Assembly (NCBI GenBank): GCA_031316115.1
Contig: JALDRC010000001.1
Span: 372,001 to 436,000 of the forward strand
Origin: Nitrososphaeraceae archaeon
GTDB taxonomy: Archaea > Thermoproteota > Nitrososphaeria > Nitrososphaerales > Nitrososphaeraceae
Direction: 5' to 3'
Length of the DNA stretch: 64,000 bases
Of this stretch, positions 22,852 to 33,051 are shown in pieces. The notes under the pieces are model-generated. The model ran no database searches, had not been told where the DNA came from, and saw only the letters and a list, made by a program, of their open reading frames with translations. Each line of letters opens with the position of its first letter. The first letter of the stretch is position 1. The position numbers and the translations under genes are program-made.

Positions 22852-24651
22852 ATGAATAAGTTTTCCTTCTATAACCAATTAAAGAAAACCTGTGATACCT
22901 CCCCATCAGCTCCTGGTATTTATATAATGAAAGACGTTAATGATCGAGTTATTTATATAGGAAAAGCAAAGAATTTAAAAAAAAGGATAATTTCTTATTC
23001 CCATTATATAAAAAATGAACTTGTTTGGAAATTAAACAAAAATGACTGTGAGATTATGGAAAATAAAGACCATAATGGCAGATGGAAGACTATTGCTCTA
23101 TTAAAAAAGATCTCGGAAATAGAATTTATAATCACAGATAATGAGATGGAAGCACTATTACTAGAATCTAATTTGATAAAAAAATACAGACCAGTTTTTA
23201 ATATTGATTTAAAAGATCAAGAAAGATATACTTATCTAAAAATTACCTACGAAGAGTTTCCTAGATTACTGGTTTCACGAAAAAATAGAAAAGGTGAATT
23301 TACAGGACCTCCCGGAGAAATAATAGGTCCATTTGTCTATGGAAGTTCACGATTGATTTCTATCGGTACGCTTAGAAAAATTTTTAAAGTAAGGATATGT
23401 AATCGATTACCCAAGAAACCTTGTCTAGAGTTTTTTATAAAAAATTGTGATGCTCCGTGTATAAAGAATACAACAAAAGAGGAGTATGGAAATAATATTG
23501 GTTCATTAAAAGATCTTCTTAAAAATACAGAGGATCTTAGAGGATTTTTGGTGATAATGAATAAAGAAATGACAGAGGCCTCAAATAAACAAAATTATGA
23601 ACTAGCAAAGGATATCAGAGATACTATTAAAATTATTGAAAAGTTACGGATTCAACAAAAAATTGATACTAGATCGAATAAAAATGAGGAATATGTCGGA
23701 TATAAAGTTGACCTCACATCTCAGAAAGGTCATGTTTTGATATTTAAAAGAATAAATGGAGTCATATGCGATAGAAAAAAATTTGAATTTGATTTACTTG
23801 GAGATAATTCTTTTTCAGCTTTTTTACTTCAATACTATTCCTCGGTTTTAATACCCAATATCATTTATGTAAATGTGATTCCCGAATCAAAAACAAACTT
23901 AGAGATAATCTTTCAGAAGTTATCAGACCATCCAGTAAAGATTAAAAAAATTTCTAATTTGAGTTCGGATGACAAAAACAGTAACCTAATGGATTTAATT
24001 TTGAAAAATTTAGCATTATATATTGAAAGGAAATATAATTTAACTCTTATTAGTTTAAAGGAAGTTATTAATTTAAAAGAACTACCTTATATTATTGACT
24101 GTTTTGATGTTTCTAACTTAGGGGATTCGTTTGCGGTTGGCTCATGTGTAAGGTTCATTAATGGTGTCCCTTTTAAAAAAGGGTATAGAAGATTTAGAAT
24201 TAAAACAATAAAAAACAAACAAGATGATTATGCAATGATTAATGAAATAGTTAGGAGAAGATATACTCCTAAAAAAAAGTATAATAAAAAATCTAATAGT
24301 AAGTTAGAAACTTATTTATCAAATGTACCATTTGGTTCAATGGATAAATTTATTGAATCTGATCCTAATTTGATTTTAATAGATGGGGGTAAAGGTCAGC
24401 TAAATGCCGCTTTGAAAGCACTTTCAGGGGTAGGTTTAGAAATTCCTATGATTTCATTAGCAAAGGAAAATGAAGAAATTTTTTTACCAAATCTAGACAG
24501 GTCTCTTAAATTACCAAGAAGAAATCCTGCACTTCAACTACTTCAAAGCATAAGAGATGAGTCACATAGATTTGGAGTAACATACAATCGAACATTAAGG
24601 AAAATTCGCTATTCGAAAACGATTCTTTCTAAAGAAAATATTACGCAATAA
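22852..24651 (+). CDS. uvrC: Excinuclease ABC subunit C
   Basis: GIY-YIG start (PGIYIMKDVNDRVIYIGKAKNLKKRI), UVR region, UvrC RNase H domain (DCFDVSNLGDSFAVGSCVRF, LILIDGGKGQLNAA). Confidence 0.96.
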   Translation: MNKFSFYNQLKKTCDTSPSAPGIYIMKDVNDRVIYIGKAKNLKKRIISYSHYIKNELVWKLNKNDCEIMENKDHNGRWKTIALLKKISEIEFIITDNEMEALLLESNLIKKYRPVFNIDLKDQERYTYLKITYEEFPRLLVSRKNRKGEFTGPPGEIIGPFVYGSSRLISIGTLRKIFKVRICNRLPKKPCLEFFIKNCDAPCIKNTTKEEYGNNIGSLKDLLKNTEDLRGFLVIMNKEMTEASNKQNYELAKDIRDTIKIIEKLRIQQKIDTRSNKNEEYVGYKVDLTSQKGHVLIFKRINGVICDRKKFEFDLLGDNSFSAFLLQYYSSVLIPNIIYVNVIPESKTNLEIIFQKLSDHPVKIKKISNLSSDDKNSNLMDLILKNLALYIERKYNLTLISLKEVINLKELPYIIDCFDVSNLGDSFAVGSCVRFINGVPFKKGYRRFRIKTIKNKQDDYAMINEIVRRRYTPKKKYNKKSNSKLETYLSNVPFGSMDKFIESDPNLILIDGGKGQLNAALKALSGVGLEIPMISLAKENEEIFLPNLDRSLKLPRRNPALQLLQSIRDESHRFGVTYNRTLRKIRYSKTILSKENITQ

Positions 24652-24665
24652 TAAAATTATTATGA

Positions 24666-26138
24666 ATGCTTAGAACTAAGATGCTCCCCAGTATAACGAT
24701 TGCAGGAACTACGAGTGGTGTAGGTAAGACTTCTATGACATTAGGGATTTTATATAAACTCAAAAAAATGGGATATAAAGTTCAATCTTTTAAAATAGGT
24801 CCTGATTTTATTGATCCTTCATATCATTCTATTGTAACCAAGAATCCAACATATAATCTTGATTCATGGTTGATGGGAATTGAAGGTGTGAGAGATACGT
24901 TTGAAAGAAATACAAAATCTGTAGATTTAGCTGTAATTGAAGGAGTTATGGGATTATACGATGGAGCTGAGGGAAAAACAGATTTCGCTAGCACTGCACA
25001 AATTGCAAAGATCTTAAAGTCAAATGTTATATTAGTTATTGATGCGAGTAAAGCAGCCAGATCCATAACAGCAATGGCCTATGGATATATTCTTTTTGAC
25101 AGAAAAATAAAAATTTCAGGGATTATTATAAATAAACTAGCAAGTATTAAACATTATAATTTTATAAAAGATTCTTTTGCTGATAAGATAAATGTCCCCA
25201 TTATAGGTGCGATCTATACTAATAATAACTTTCACTTTAAAGAAAGGCATATTGGTTTACTTCCTTCTGCTGAACTTAGTATTAATAAGAGGAGAGAGGT
25301 CTTGAATATAGCAAAAACCATTGCAGATTCAATAAATATTGACTTTATTAATTATATGAAAATTAATAAATTAAGAAAAATAAATCATGAATTTTCACCA
25401 ATCAAGAGAAAAAAAACTAGTGTCAGAATTGCAGTTGCATTAGATAATTCTTTCAATTTTTATTACAGAGAGAATTTGGAGAGATTGCAAGAAGAAGGAG
25501 CAAAACTTATTTTTTTTAGTCCAGTTAACGATAAAAAAATTCCAGAAGACATAAGTGGAATTTTAATAGGCGGAGGATTTCCAGAAATATTAGGAAAAAA
25601 GTTATCTGAAAATTATTCTATGTTGAAGGACATAAAGAAAGCTGGTGAAAGTTATCAAATACCTATATATGCAGAATGTGGTGGACTAATGTATTTAACA
25701 AAATCTATCAAGGAATTAAAATATCCAATAAAATCAAATGAACCTCAGCACGTTTCAAAAGGTAAAACTTATACCAAGGATAAAAAAGATGTTATTTATC
25801 AAGAAAAAAAAAGTCACCGTATGGTGGGATTACTAGATGCGAGCACTGAAATGACCAATAGACTCGTATTAAATTATACCGATGCCATCATAACAAAAAA
25901 TTCAATATTTGCTAAAAAAGGAAGGGTTAAAGGACACGAATTCCATTTTTCAAAAATTTTAAATTTACCGAAAGATTATTCATTTGCCTACAGATTAGCG
26001 AAAGGAATAGGAATCGATGGAGCAAAAGATGGAATTTTAACGTACAATATCCTTGCTTCCTATATGCATCTGCATTTTTCAAATACTAAATATCCACAAG
26101 AAATAATCAAAGCCTGTAAAAATTATTTGAAAAAATGA
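24666..26138 (+). CDS. cbiA: Cobyrinate a,c-diamide synthase
   Basis: IAGTTSGVGKTSMTLG, GPDFIDPSYHSI, EGVMGLYDG, glutaminase motif YAECGGLMYL. Confidence 0.93.
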   Translation: MLRTKMLPSITIAGTTSGVGKTSMTLGILYKLKKMGYKVQSFKIGPDFIDPSYHSIVTKNPTYNLDSWLMGIEGVRDTFERNTKSVDLAVIEGVMGLYDGAEGKTDFASTAQIAKILKSNVILVIDASKAARSITAMAYGYILFDRKIKISGIIINKLASIKHYNFIKDSFADKINVPIIGAIYTNNNFHFKERHIGLLPSAELSINKRREVLNIAKTIADSINIDFINYMKINKLRKINHEFSPIKRKKTSVRIAVALDNSFNFYYRENLERLQEEGAKLIFFSPVNDKKIPEDISGILIGGGFPEILGKKLSENYSMLKDIKKAGESYQIPIYAECGGLMYLTKSIKELKYPIKSNEPQHVSKGKTYTKDKKDVIYQEKKSHRMVGLLDASTEMTNRLVLNYTDAIITKNSIFAKKGRVKGHEFHFSKILNLPKDYSFAYRLAKGIGIDGAKDGILTYNILASYMHLHFSNTKYPQEIIKACKNYLKK

Positions 26139-27283
26139 AAGAAAAAAGCAATATAAAAGAGATCATGTTTGGATTTATTAAAAATATAATTCTTGGTTAT
26201 TTAGAATGGTTTTTATTAAATCAGAATACTTTTATACTAAAAGGATTGAAATTTCTCAGCTTTTCAAAATCTGCTTTATTTTTAAAAGAAATTGTAGAAC
26301 CTAGACTTAAAGAAGGAGAAATACTGGTAAGAGTTGACGCATGTGGAATTTGCGGTTCTGATATAGGAAATATTTTCGGAACTTCCTGTAAACCAACTTC
26401 AAAATTAGGACATGAGATAATAGGAACTATCGAAAAAATTACAACTAATTTTGATAAAGATATCTTCCAATGTGGTACCAGAGTTTTCGTCCATCACCAT
26501 GCTTCCTGTAAGAAATGCTATTATTGTATTCATGGAAATGAAACATTATGTGAAAATTTCGTAGATTCTATATACCCTTGTGGGATATCTGAGAAAATAG
26601 TTATCCCCAAATGGATCATTGAGACTAATTCCATATTCAAGTTACCTGATACTTTAAGTCCAGAGGAAGGAATCATGATAGAACCCCTTGCCTGTTGCTT
26701 AAGAGGATGGAATAAGGTAAAAATAAAGAAAGGAGATACAGTAGTAATATTTGGTATTGGTCCAATAGGAATGATAAATGCATTATTAGGGAAGATGTAT
26801 GGAGCGGGTAAAATTTATTGTATCGATATAAATGAATATAGACTTGGTTATTGCAAGACTTTAAAAATTGGAATTCCTCTGAATTCAAGAAAAAATGACA
26901 TTATAAACAAATTTGGTTTGAGTAACAACGAATATGTAGATTTAATAATTATAGCAACAGCAGATCTTAGTGTATTAAAAGATGCCGTAAAAATAATAAG
27001 ACCAGGTGGCATTATCTTAATCTTTGGAGAACCTCAAATGGGAAATAAAATAAATTTATGTATTAGTGAAATATATTCCAAAGAGATCAGTTTTATTACT
27101 ACATATGCGGCTTCAAATAAAGAAATAAATAAGGCTATAGAATTAGTCAATAAAAAAATCATAGACGTTAAAAAATTAGTTTCACATAAGTTTACATTAG
27201 AAGAATCAAATAAGGCTATTGAAAGGGTATATCTAAAAAAGGATACATTGAAAGTCATGATAAATAATTCAAAAAATGAATGA
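26135..27283 (+). CDS. Zinc-dependent medium-chain alcohol dehydrogenase family protein
   Basis: DACGICGSD, GHEIIGT, structural Zn CKKCYYCIHGNETLC, Rossmann VVIFGIGPIGM. 4-bp overlap with cbiA. Confidence 0.88.
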   Translation: MKEKSNIKEIMFGFIKNIILGYLEWFLLNQNTFILKGLKFLSFSKSALFLKEIVEPRLKEGEILVRVDACGICGSDIGNIFGTSCKPTSKLGHEIIGTIEKITTNFDKDIFQCGTRVFVHHHASCKKCYYCIHGNETLCENFVDSIYPCGISEKIVIPKWIIETNSIFKLPDTLSPEEGIMIEPLACCLRGWNKVKIKKGDTVVIFGIGPIGMINALLGKMYGAGKIYCIDINEYRLGYCKTLKIGIPLNSRKNDIINKFGLSNNEYVDLIIIATADLSVLKDAVKIIRPGGIILIFGEPQMGNKINLCISEIYSKEISFITTYAASNKEINKAIELVNKKIIDVKKLVSHKFTLEESNKAIERVYLKKDTLKVMINNSKNE

Positions 27284-27825
27284 TTCATTTTTAGCCAATA
27301 AAGTTCAAACCATTTAAATGATTTGATGCCCAATATAATATGTATCTTAATATAACTCACTAAATTTCGTTAAAAAGTCGACCTAGGTGTTTCCTAGATT
27401 TTAAATCGAAATGAGAGATATTGAAATGAATCAAGATGATAGGTTCTTTACCTTTACTCGTCCAAAATTCTAGGTATTATTTAATTTTTTTTTTTTGGAT
27501 GCTGCCAGTAGACTGAATATTACCAAATCAAACCTATATTTAATTTTTCATTAAATTATTAAATAATAATATATTTTCCTTCCATCTATTGTATATTTGT
27601 GTTGTTAAAATTCGTTCTTTATTGAGAGGTGGAAAAGAATTATTACCCTTAACCAGATTGTATTCGTTGCATTTCTCTATAGTGTTGTTAGTTGACGTAG
27701 AAATCGTATTTTTGATTGATTAGTAACTTATTTTCTGATATTTTAGTTATTAATACTGATCTTATTTACGTTTAACAAAAAATAATTAAAATTAATGAGT
27801 TTATAAAATATATGACTCGAAAATG

Positions 27826-28269
27826 TTAGATTTTTCTTTCGATATAATTTTTGAGGGAATTATTCATTGATTCAAAACTTGATAAAATATCATTTTCCAT
27901 TTTTTTTGGTGTAAATTTTACACCAATCCCAGAAAAGATCTCTCTATTTATAAAATTAACCTCATTATCTGAAATTTTATCTATGGTTAATATCCTTTCA
28001 CCACTGAATATTCCAGAGAAGAAAAACTTTCCGTACCATCTAATTTCCCTAGGAGATTCGACTTTTGTTATTTCAGGATAATAAATTCTAGATTTTCCTC
28101 CGACGGTTGTTAAATGGATCTCCAACTTTGCTCCAAGTTTTAACTCACCTGTTATTTTTGTTATAATAGGATTCCAATCTGGATATCTAGAAAAATCAGA
28201 AATTACAGACCAGACGGTTTCAGGAGAAGAATTGATTTTTACTTCAGCTTTCAGTTCCTTCAAATACAT
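27826..28269 (-). CDS. SRPBCC/polyketide cyclase-like protein
   Basis: EVKINSSPETVWSVISDFSRYPDWNPIITKITGELKLGAKLEI. Confidence 0.82.
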   Translation of the reverse strand: MYLKELKAEVKINSSPETVWSVISDFSRYPDWNPIITKITGELKLGAKLEIHLTTVGGKSRIYYPEITKVESPREIRWYGKFFFSGIFSGERILTIDKISDNEVNFINREIFSGIGVKFTPKKMENDILSSFESMNNSLKNYIERKI

Positions 28270-28362
28270 AGTGTTATGGTTAGGTGGGTATTAAATTTGT
28301 TTAAAATAAAGTATATCTTATACTAATAAAGATTAGTTGGTTTAAATTTTATTCCCTTAAAG

Positions 28363-29083
28363 GGCTCTGTTAAGATAAAATAATATTCACCTCCTTTTCT
28401 AACTCAAAATGATTATTATTTGCTATGGTATCATTGTACATAGAGATAAAGAATTGTATCCAGTTATGTACATGAAATAGATTGCATTCCTGTTGTCTAC
28501 ATGGATAGTAATCATCAAATGATTCAATTCTGTCCTTCAAAAACTGGTTTACTCTTTCCATCAAACTTTTCTCTATTGAAGAATGCAAATAGTGTTTTAA
28601 TCCAATTACATTGCATGCTTGATTATACCAGGTACCACCATCTGCATAGACAGTATGTTTTCCATATTTTGAAACTAATGATCTGATAAAATTCTCTGCC
28701 ACAAACATGTTTCTCTCTTCAGAAATATAGATTCCAAGCACTGAAGAGTTAATTGGTTCAATACAAATCCATAACCAAAAATGCTGGTTACCAATCTGAA
28801 TAACTGTTTCATCTATAACAAAAGCAGTTACTCTTTTTCTTTTGTAGATCCGGGAGGAACCAAATCTTTGTATCCAATTCCAAACAGAAACATGACTTTG
28901 CTTTTTATCTCTAAATATTACTAATGCTTTAGACGTATTACGTAAACTCAATCCAAGAAAGCACAGATAAAGAGAATACATTACAATATAGTTAGATGTT
29001 CTACTTCTTTCAAATTTGATTTTATTCATATGAGAAATAGAATGTTGTTAGCTATAGCTTTTACTGTTTAAGTTAACAGAGCC
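28363..29083 (-). mobile_element. IS6-family-like insertion sequence, apparently intact (721 bp)
   Basis: Terminal inverted repeats GGCTCTGTTAA/TTAACAGAGCC flanking a transposase; flanks CCTTAAAG (28355-28362) and CCATAAAG (29084-29091) form an 8-bp target duplication with one mismatch. Confidence 0.88.
28370..29029 (-). CDS. IS6-like DDE transposase
   Basis: AFVIDETVIQIGNQHFWLWICIEP, TVYADGGTWY, LMERVNQFLKDR (DDE layout). Confidence 0.88.
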   Translation of the reverse strand: MNKIKFERSRTSNYIVMYSLYLCFLGLSLRNTSKALVIFRDKKQSHVSVWNWIQRFGSSRIYKRKRVTAFVIDETVIQIGNQHFWLWICIEPINSSVLGIYISEERNMFVAENFIRSLVSKYGKHTVYADGGTWYNQACNVIGLKHYLHSSIEKSLMERVNQFLKDRIESFDDYYPCRQQECNLFHVHNWIQFFISMYNDTIANNNHFELEKEVNIILS

Positions 29084-30097
29084 CCATAAAGTATGTTTAA
29101 TTAGTGAAATTTTTACATTCTAGTAAAAAGATTTGTACCTCATTTTATTGTCAATATCAAAGCTAAAAATTTTAATCCTATAAAGACCTTTTCAATTGGG
29201 TTTGTAAATAGAGAGGATATAATTTTTATTAATTCTATTTATTTTTACTCTCAGGATTCATTTTTATTCTATTGGTAATTTTTTAAAATTTGAAGATTTT
29301 GTTGTGTTTTAAGAAAAATTATAAAAACTAAATTATGTATAGGAAAATATCATTCCTAAAACTTGATGAATTATTAACTATAACGTTTAATATTTGACTT
29401 TAATTAGAAATTTAACTTTTTGGTTGTACTCAAAAAATAGAAAAGATTTAATCATATAAATAATGGATTAGAAATCAATACATATTACTATTGATTTATT
29501 TTTTTGTTAATTTTTTCCCTTCTATTTCAATTTGCAAATTACCTGCATCAAAAATTAAGACTAAAGGATAAGAAGAGAAAAAAACAGCATGAATGGATGT
29601 CAAGAGTAATTATAGTATTTCCAAAATAAGATATTTATTATATTTCACATATATAGTCAACCAACATAACTTATGCCATAAAATAATTCTTTTACTTTCT
29701 ACGTTTATAGTATTAGATAATAAAAGTGCATTTATTCGCTTACTTTATATTTGCCGATTTACAGTTAATCGTTATTGGTAGGTTTTGTACAATCTATGTT
29801 TTCTAGTAGATTGTAAATAACTCATGCTTAATTTATATTAAAATATATTAACTCTTCTAGAACTCTTTTGTGATTATATTTCTATATAATCATTAATAAT
29901 AATTGGAAAACCATTCCTAATAAGCTTTTAAATATAGGAATTAAATCAGAGTTAATTATTGTAATGTTTTCTGAAAATTATTTTACCAAGATTTATGTAT
30001 TTAAATTACTTAATATTATCCTTATAATATAAAAAATTTCCTTAACACTGAAATTTTATTAATAGTTAATTAAATCTCATCTATACAAACTTACAAA

Positions 30098-30781
30098 TTA
30101 CTTAATTTGAAGATATAAAAGTAACAAAGCATTAATTATAGAAGAGGCTACAGAACTTCCACCTTTTCTTCCTAAATTTGTAATAGAAGGAATATTAGTT
30201 TTTAACAATTCTGTTTTGCTTTCTAGAGCAGATACAAAACCAACAGGTACACCTATAACAACGGATGGTTTTGTTAAATTTTCCTTTATCATTCTTATCG
30301 TTTCATATAAGGCTGTGGGGGCATTACCTATTACAACTACTCCTCCATCCATTTCTTCCCTACAAGATAGCATTGCCATTTCTGCTCTTGTTTTATTATA
30401 CTTTTTTGCTTCTTCCATTATAGTCTGATCAGTAATCTTACAAACAGATTCTAGATTCAATTTTTTTAAATTGATTTTAGAAATACCTGCTCTGACCATT
30501 TCTACATCTGTTATTATATGTGAACCATTTTGAATTGCCTTAAAAGCAGATATAATTGGGGAATGGTTAAATATTATTTTTTCTTTTGTTGCAAAGTCAA
30601 AATCGGCTGTAGCATGAATAACTCTTCTGACTATAGGCCATTCATATTGAAGTTCGTAGGTATGATCTTGGATAGACTCCTCAATTATTTTAAAACTTGT
30701 TTTCTCGATATCAAAAGATCTAATCGACATTGATCTATTTTCTGGAGATTCATTTGAGGCTGCCGATTTTATCGTGACCAT
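30098..30781 (-). CDS. cbiC: Precorrin-8X/cobalt-precorrin-8 methylmutase
   Basis: VRRVIHATADFDFA, DVEMVRAGI, VVIGNAPTALYE, GVPVGFVSALESKTEL. Confidence 0.93.
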   Translation of the reverse strand: MVTIKSAASNESPENRSMSIRSFDIEKTSFKIIEESIQDHTYELQYEWPIVRRVIHATADFDFATKEKIIFNHSPIISAFKAIQNGSHIITDVEMVRAGISKINLKKLNLESVCKITDQTIMEEAKKYNKTRAEMAMLSCREEMDGGVVVIGNAPTALYETIRMIKENLTKPSVVIGVPVGFVSALESKTELLKTNIPSITNLGRKGGSSVASSIINALLLLYLQIK

Positions 30782-31551
30782 GTTTTATTTCTCCGATTCT
30801 CAGATTCTTTCGCACGTTCTAAAACAAGATTTATCATTTTTTCATCTACCCCTATATGTGTAGAAATATGAATATCAGCAAAATCATATTTCGTCAATGC
30901 GTTACTGATCTCTTTAATGACGTCGTTTTTTATATGTATTCCTCGATGTAAAAAATATGGCATTACTAAGATAATTTTAGGACTTGATTTAATAAGATCA
31001 AGTAGACCCTGTTCTATATTAGGAAAATCTAATTCAAGAAAACAATGTCCAACATTTCTAAAATTTCTTTTGACTTCATTTACGGTATAGATGAATGCAT
31101 CCCTTGCTCTTCTATCTGAACTCCCATGTCCTATTATCAAAACATCACACTCAGAATTTTTATACAAAATATTTTTATCTTTTTTCATCTTTTCAATCCT
31201 CTCCAAAATAATGACAGGCAAAAATTGAGAATAACTCAGGGGTTTTGTGATAACTAGGTTTAGATTAAGTTTATTTGCCAATATTGCCGTTTGTTTTACC
31301 GATTCCTTAAGTTTTAGACCTGGATAAAGGAAATATGGAACAACAGTGATAAAATCTACGTTTTCACGTATGCAATTCAATATTCCTTCTTCTATAAATG
31401 GCGGAACCACCTCTAGAAAACAATAATTCGAATAATGATAGCCGCCTTTTTCCTTTGCAATTTGAGCTATTTCGTCTAATTCATCGCGGACTTCTTTTTC
31501 CCGGCTTCCTCTATCTATAATTAATAGACCCTTCTTCAATACTATAATCAT
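30769..31551 (-). CDS. cbiX: Sirohydrochlorin cobaltochelatase, two-domain CbiX-like
   Basis: Tandem CbiX-like halves (LLIIDRGSREKEVRDEL...VVPYFLYPG and VLIIGHGSSDRRARDAF...VMPYFLHRG). Confidence 0.87.
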   Translation of the reverse strand: MIIVLKKGLLIIDRGSREKEVRDELDEIAQIAKEKGGYHYSNYCFLEVVPPFIEEGILNCIRENVDFITVVPYFLYPGLKLKESVKQTAILANKLNLNLVITKPLSYSQFLPVIILERIEKMKKDKNILYKNSECDVLIIGHGSSDRRARDAFIYTVNEVKRNFRNVGHCFLELDFPNIEQGLLDLIKSSPKIILVMPYFLHRGIHIKNDVIKEISNALTKYDFADIHISTHIGVDEKMINLVLERAKESENRRNKTWSR

Positions 31552-32621
31552 CCTGTCCTTGCTATTGCTATGGTCAGATTAGGAGGAAATTTTTGTTTTT
31601 GCACTATAAGAGATCCATTTGAATACAGTAGTGACGATGCCTCTGAGATACTTGCAACTTGTTCATATTTTTTTACTATATCAGAAGGATTAGGAACTGC
31701 GATGCCTTCTAACTCTTCTTTTGTATATAACCTGAGTGGTAATTTATGTTCTTTCGAAAATTCAAGTAATCCCTTAACATCTATGTTCTTTTTAATAGAG
31801 GTAAGAGCTTTAATACACGAAAAACTTAACATATTTTTTTCAAGGACAGATGTCAATCCATCAAATATTTCTTTTTTTGTGGTATTCCAGTGTACGCCTA
31901 TTCCCACTACTAGGGTTTTTGGTCGATAGATAACAGATTTTGATAAAATATTCTTGTTAGTAACTAATTTATCTGTGATAATTAAACAACCTCTAAATTT
32001 ATCATTTAATGTTTCTTCAAGTTTTTCAACTAACGTTACATTTTTAGGTAGCTTGTTCAGATTCCACCAATTTCGCTCTCCTGAGTCCTGAAAAATCGCT
32101 ATATTTTCTTCATTTACCATAAGTGCACTGGTCTTAGTAACATTTATAAAATTCTCTATTTCCCATCCAAATTCTTGTCCAAGGAGATCCACAGAGATGG
32201 TTTTATTTACATCTGCGGCCGTAGTTATTACTGGAGTTGAACTAAGAATTGATGCCATAAATCTTGTCAAAGCATTTGCTCCCCCGAGATGTCCTGAAAG
32301 AGTGCTAATCACAAATGTTGCCTGATCATCTATAACAATTACCGCAGGATCGGTTTTCTTATCTTTCAACAAATTAGATATCAACCTTACAACCGCGCCA
32401 AGAGAAAAAATACAAACTAAGGCATCATTTACTTTGAATTGTTCATTGATTATTTCAGATACTGGTTCTTTAAACCATATAATATTTGGATTAAAATCAG
32501 ACTTCAGCTTTTCTGGAACGAACACTAGGGCTTCTGGAATTTTATTTTTGATTAACTTAGAAATTTGAATACCGTTTTTGGTAATTGCTATAATTGCGAT
32601 TTTTCCAGTATGTTTCAACAT
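31548..32621 (-). CDS. cbiG: Cobalamin biosynthesis protein CbiG
   Basis: SLGAVVRLI, DDQATFVISTLSGHLGGANALTR, VVGIGVHWNTTKKEI. Confidence 0.93.
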   Translation of the reverse strand: MLKHTGKIAIIAITKNGIQISKLIKNKIPEALVFVPEKLKSDFNPNIIWFKEPVSEIINEQFKVNDALVCIFSLGAVVRLISNLLKDKKTDPAVIVIDDQATFVISTLSGHLGGANALTRFMASILSSTPVITTAADVNKTISVDLLGQEFGWEIENFINVTKTSALMVNEENIAIFQDSGERNWWNLNKLPKNVTLVEKLEETLNDKFRGCLIITDKLVTNKNILSKSVIYRPKTLVVGIGVHWNTTKKEIFDGLTSVLEKNMLSFSCIKALTSIKKNIDVKGLLEFSKEHKLPLRLYTKEELEGIAVPNPSDIVKKYEQVASISEASSLLYSNGSLIVQKQKFPPNLTIAIARTG

Positions 32622-33051
32622 TAAAAAATCTATTACCTATTAGATAAAAATAATCCTTTCTTTTTATCACTAGATTACAAAAAACCATAATAAGGCTATC
32701 TCTATGATTGTGTACTTTGTACAGATTATTGAATAAAATAAATTTAGAAATAAATAGAGTTATAAGTAATTACATATGGTCTATCTATCTAATTGACATA
32801 ATTCGTAATTATACGACCAGAATAAATAGCAGCTATTGATTTAGATTCAATGGTTTAAATTTATAGGAATATTATGATTCTATGTAGTGATATTTTTTAT
32901 TAATCTTGGTCAATAATTCTATCTTAATATTTTCTAAAAGTATAGTCATAACTTTGGTATTATATAATTATCGATACCTATGCTATCATTTAAGAACTAA
33001 ATTATAATCCAGTTTAAAAATGACTCAGTATTATAATAATATTTTTAAAAA

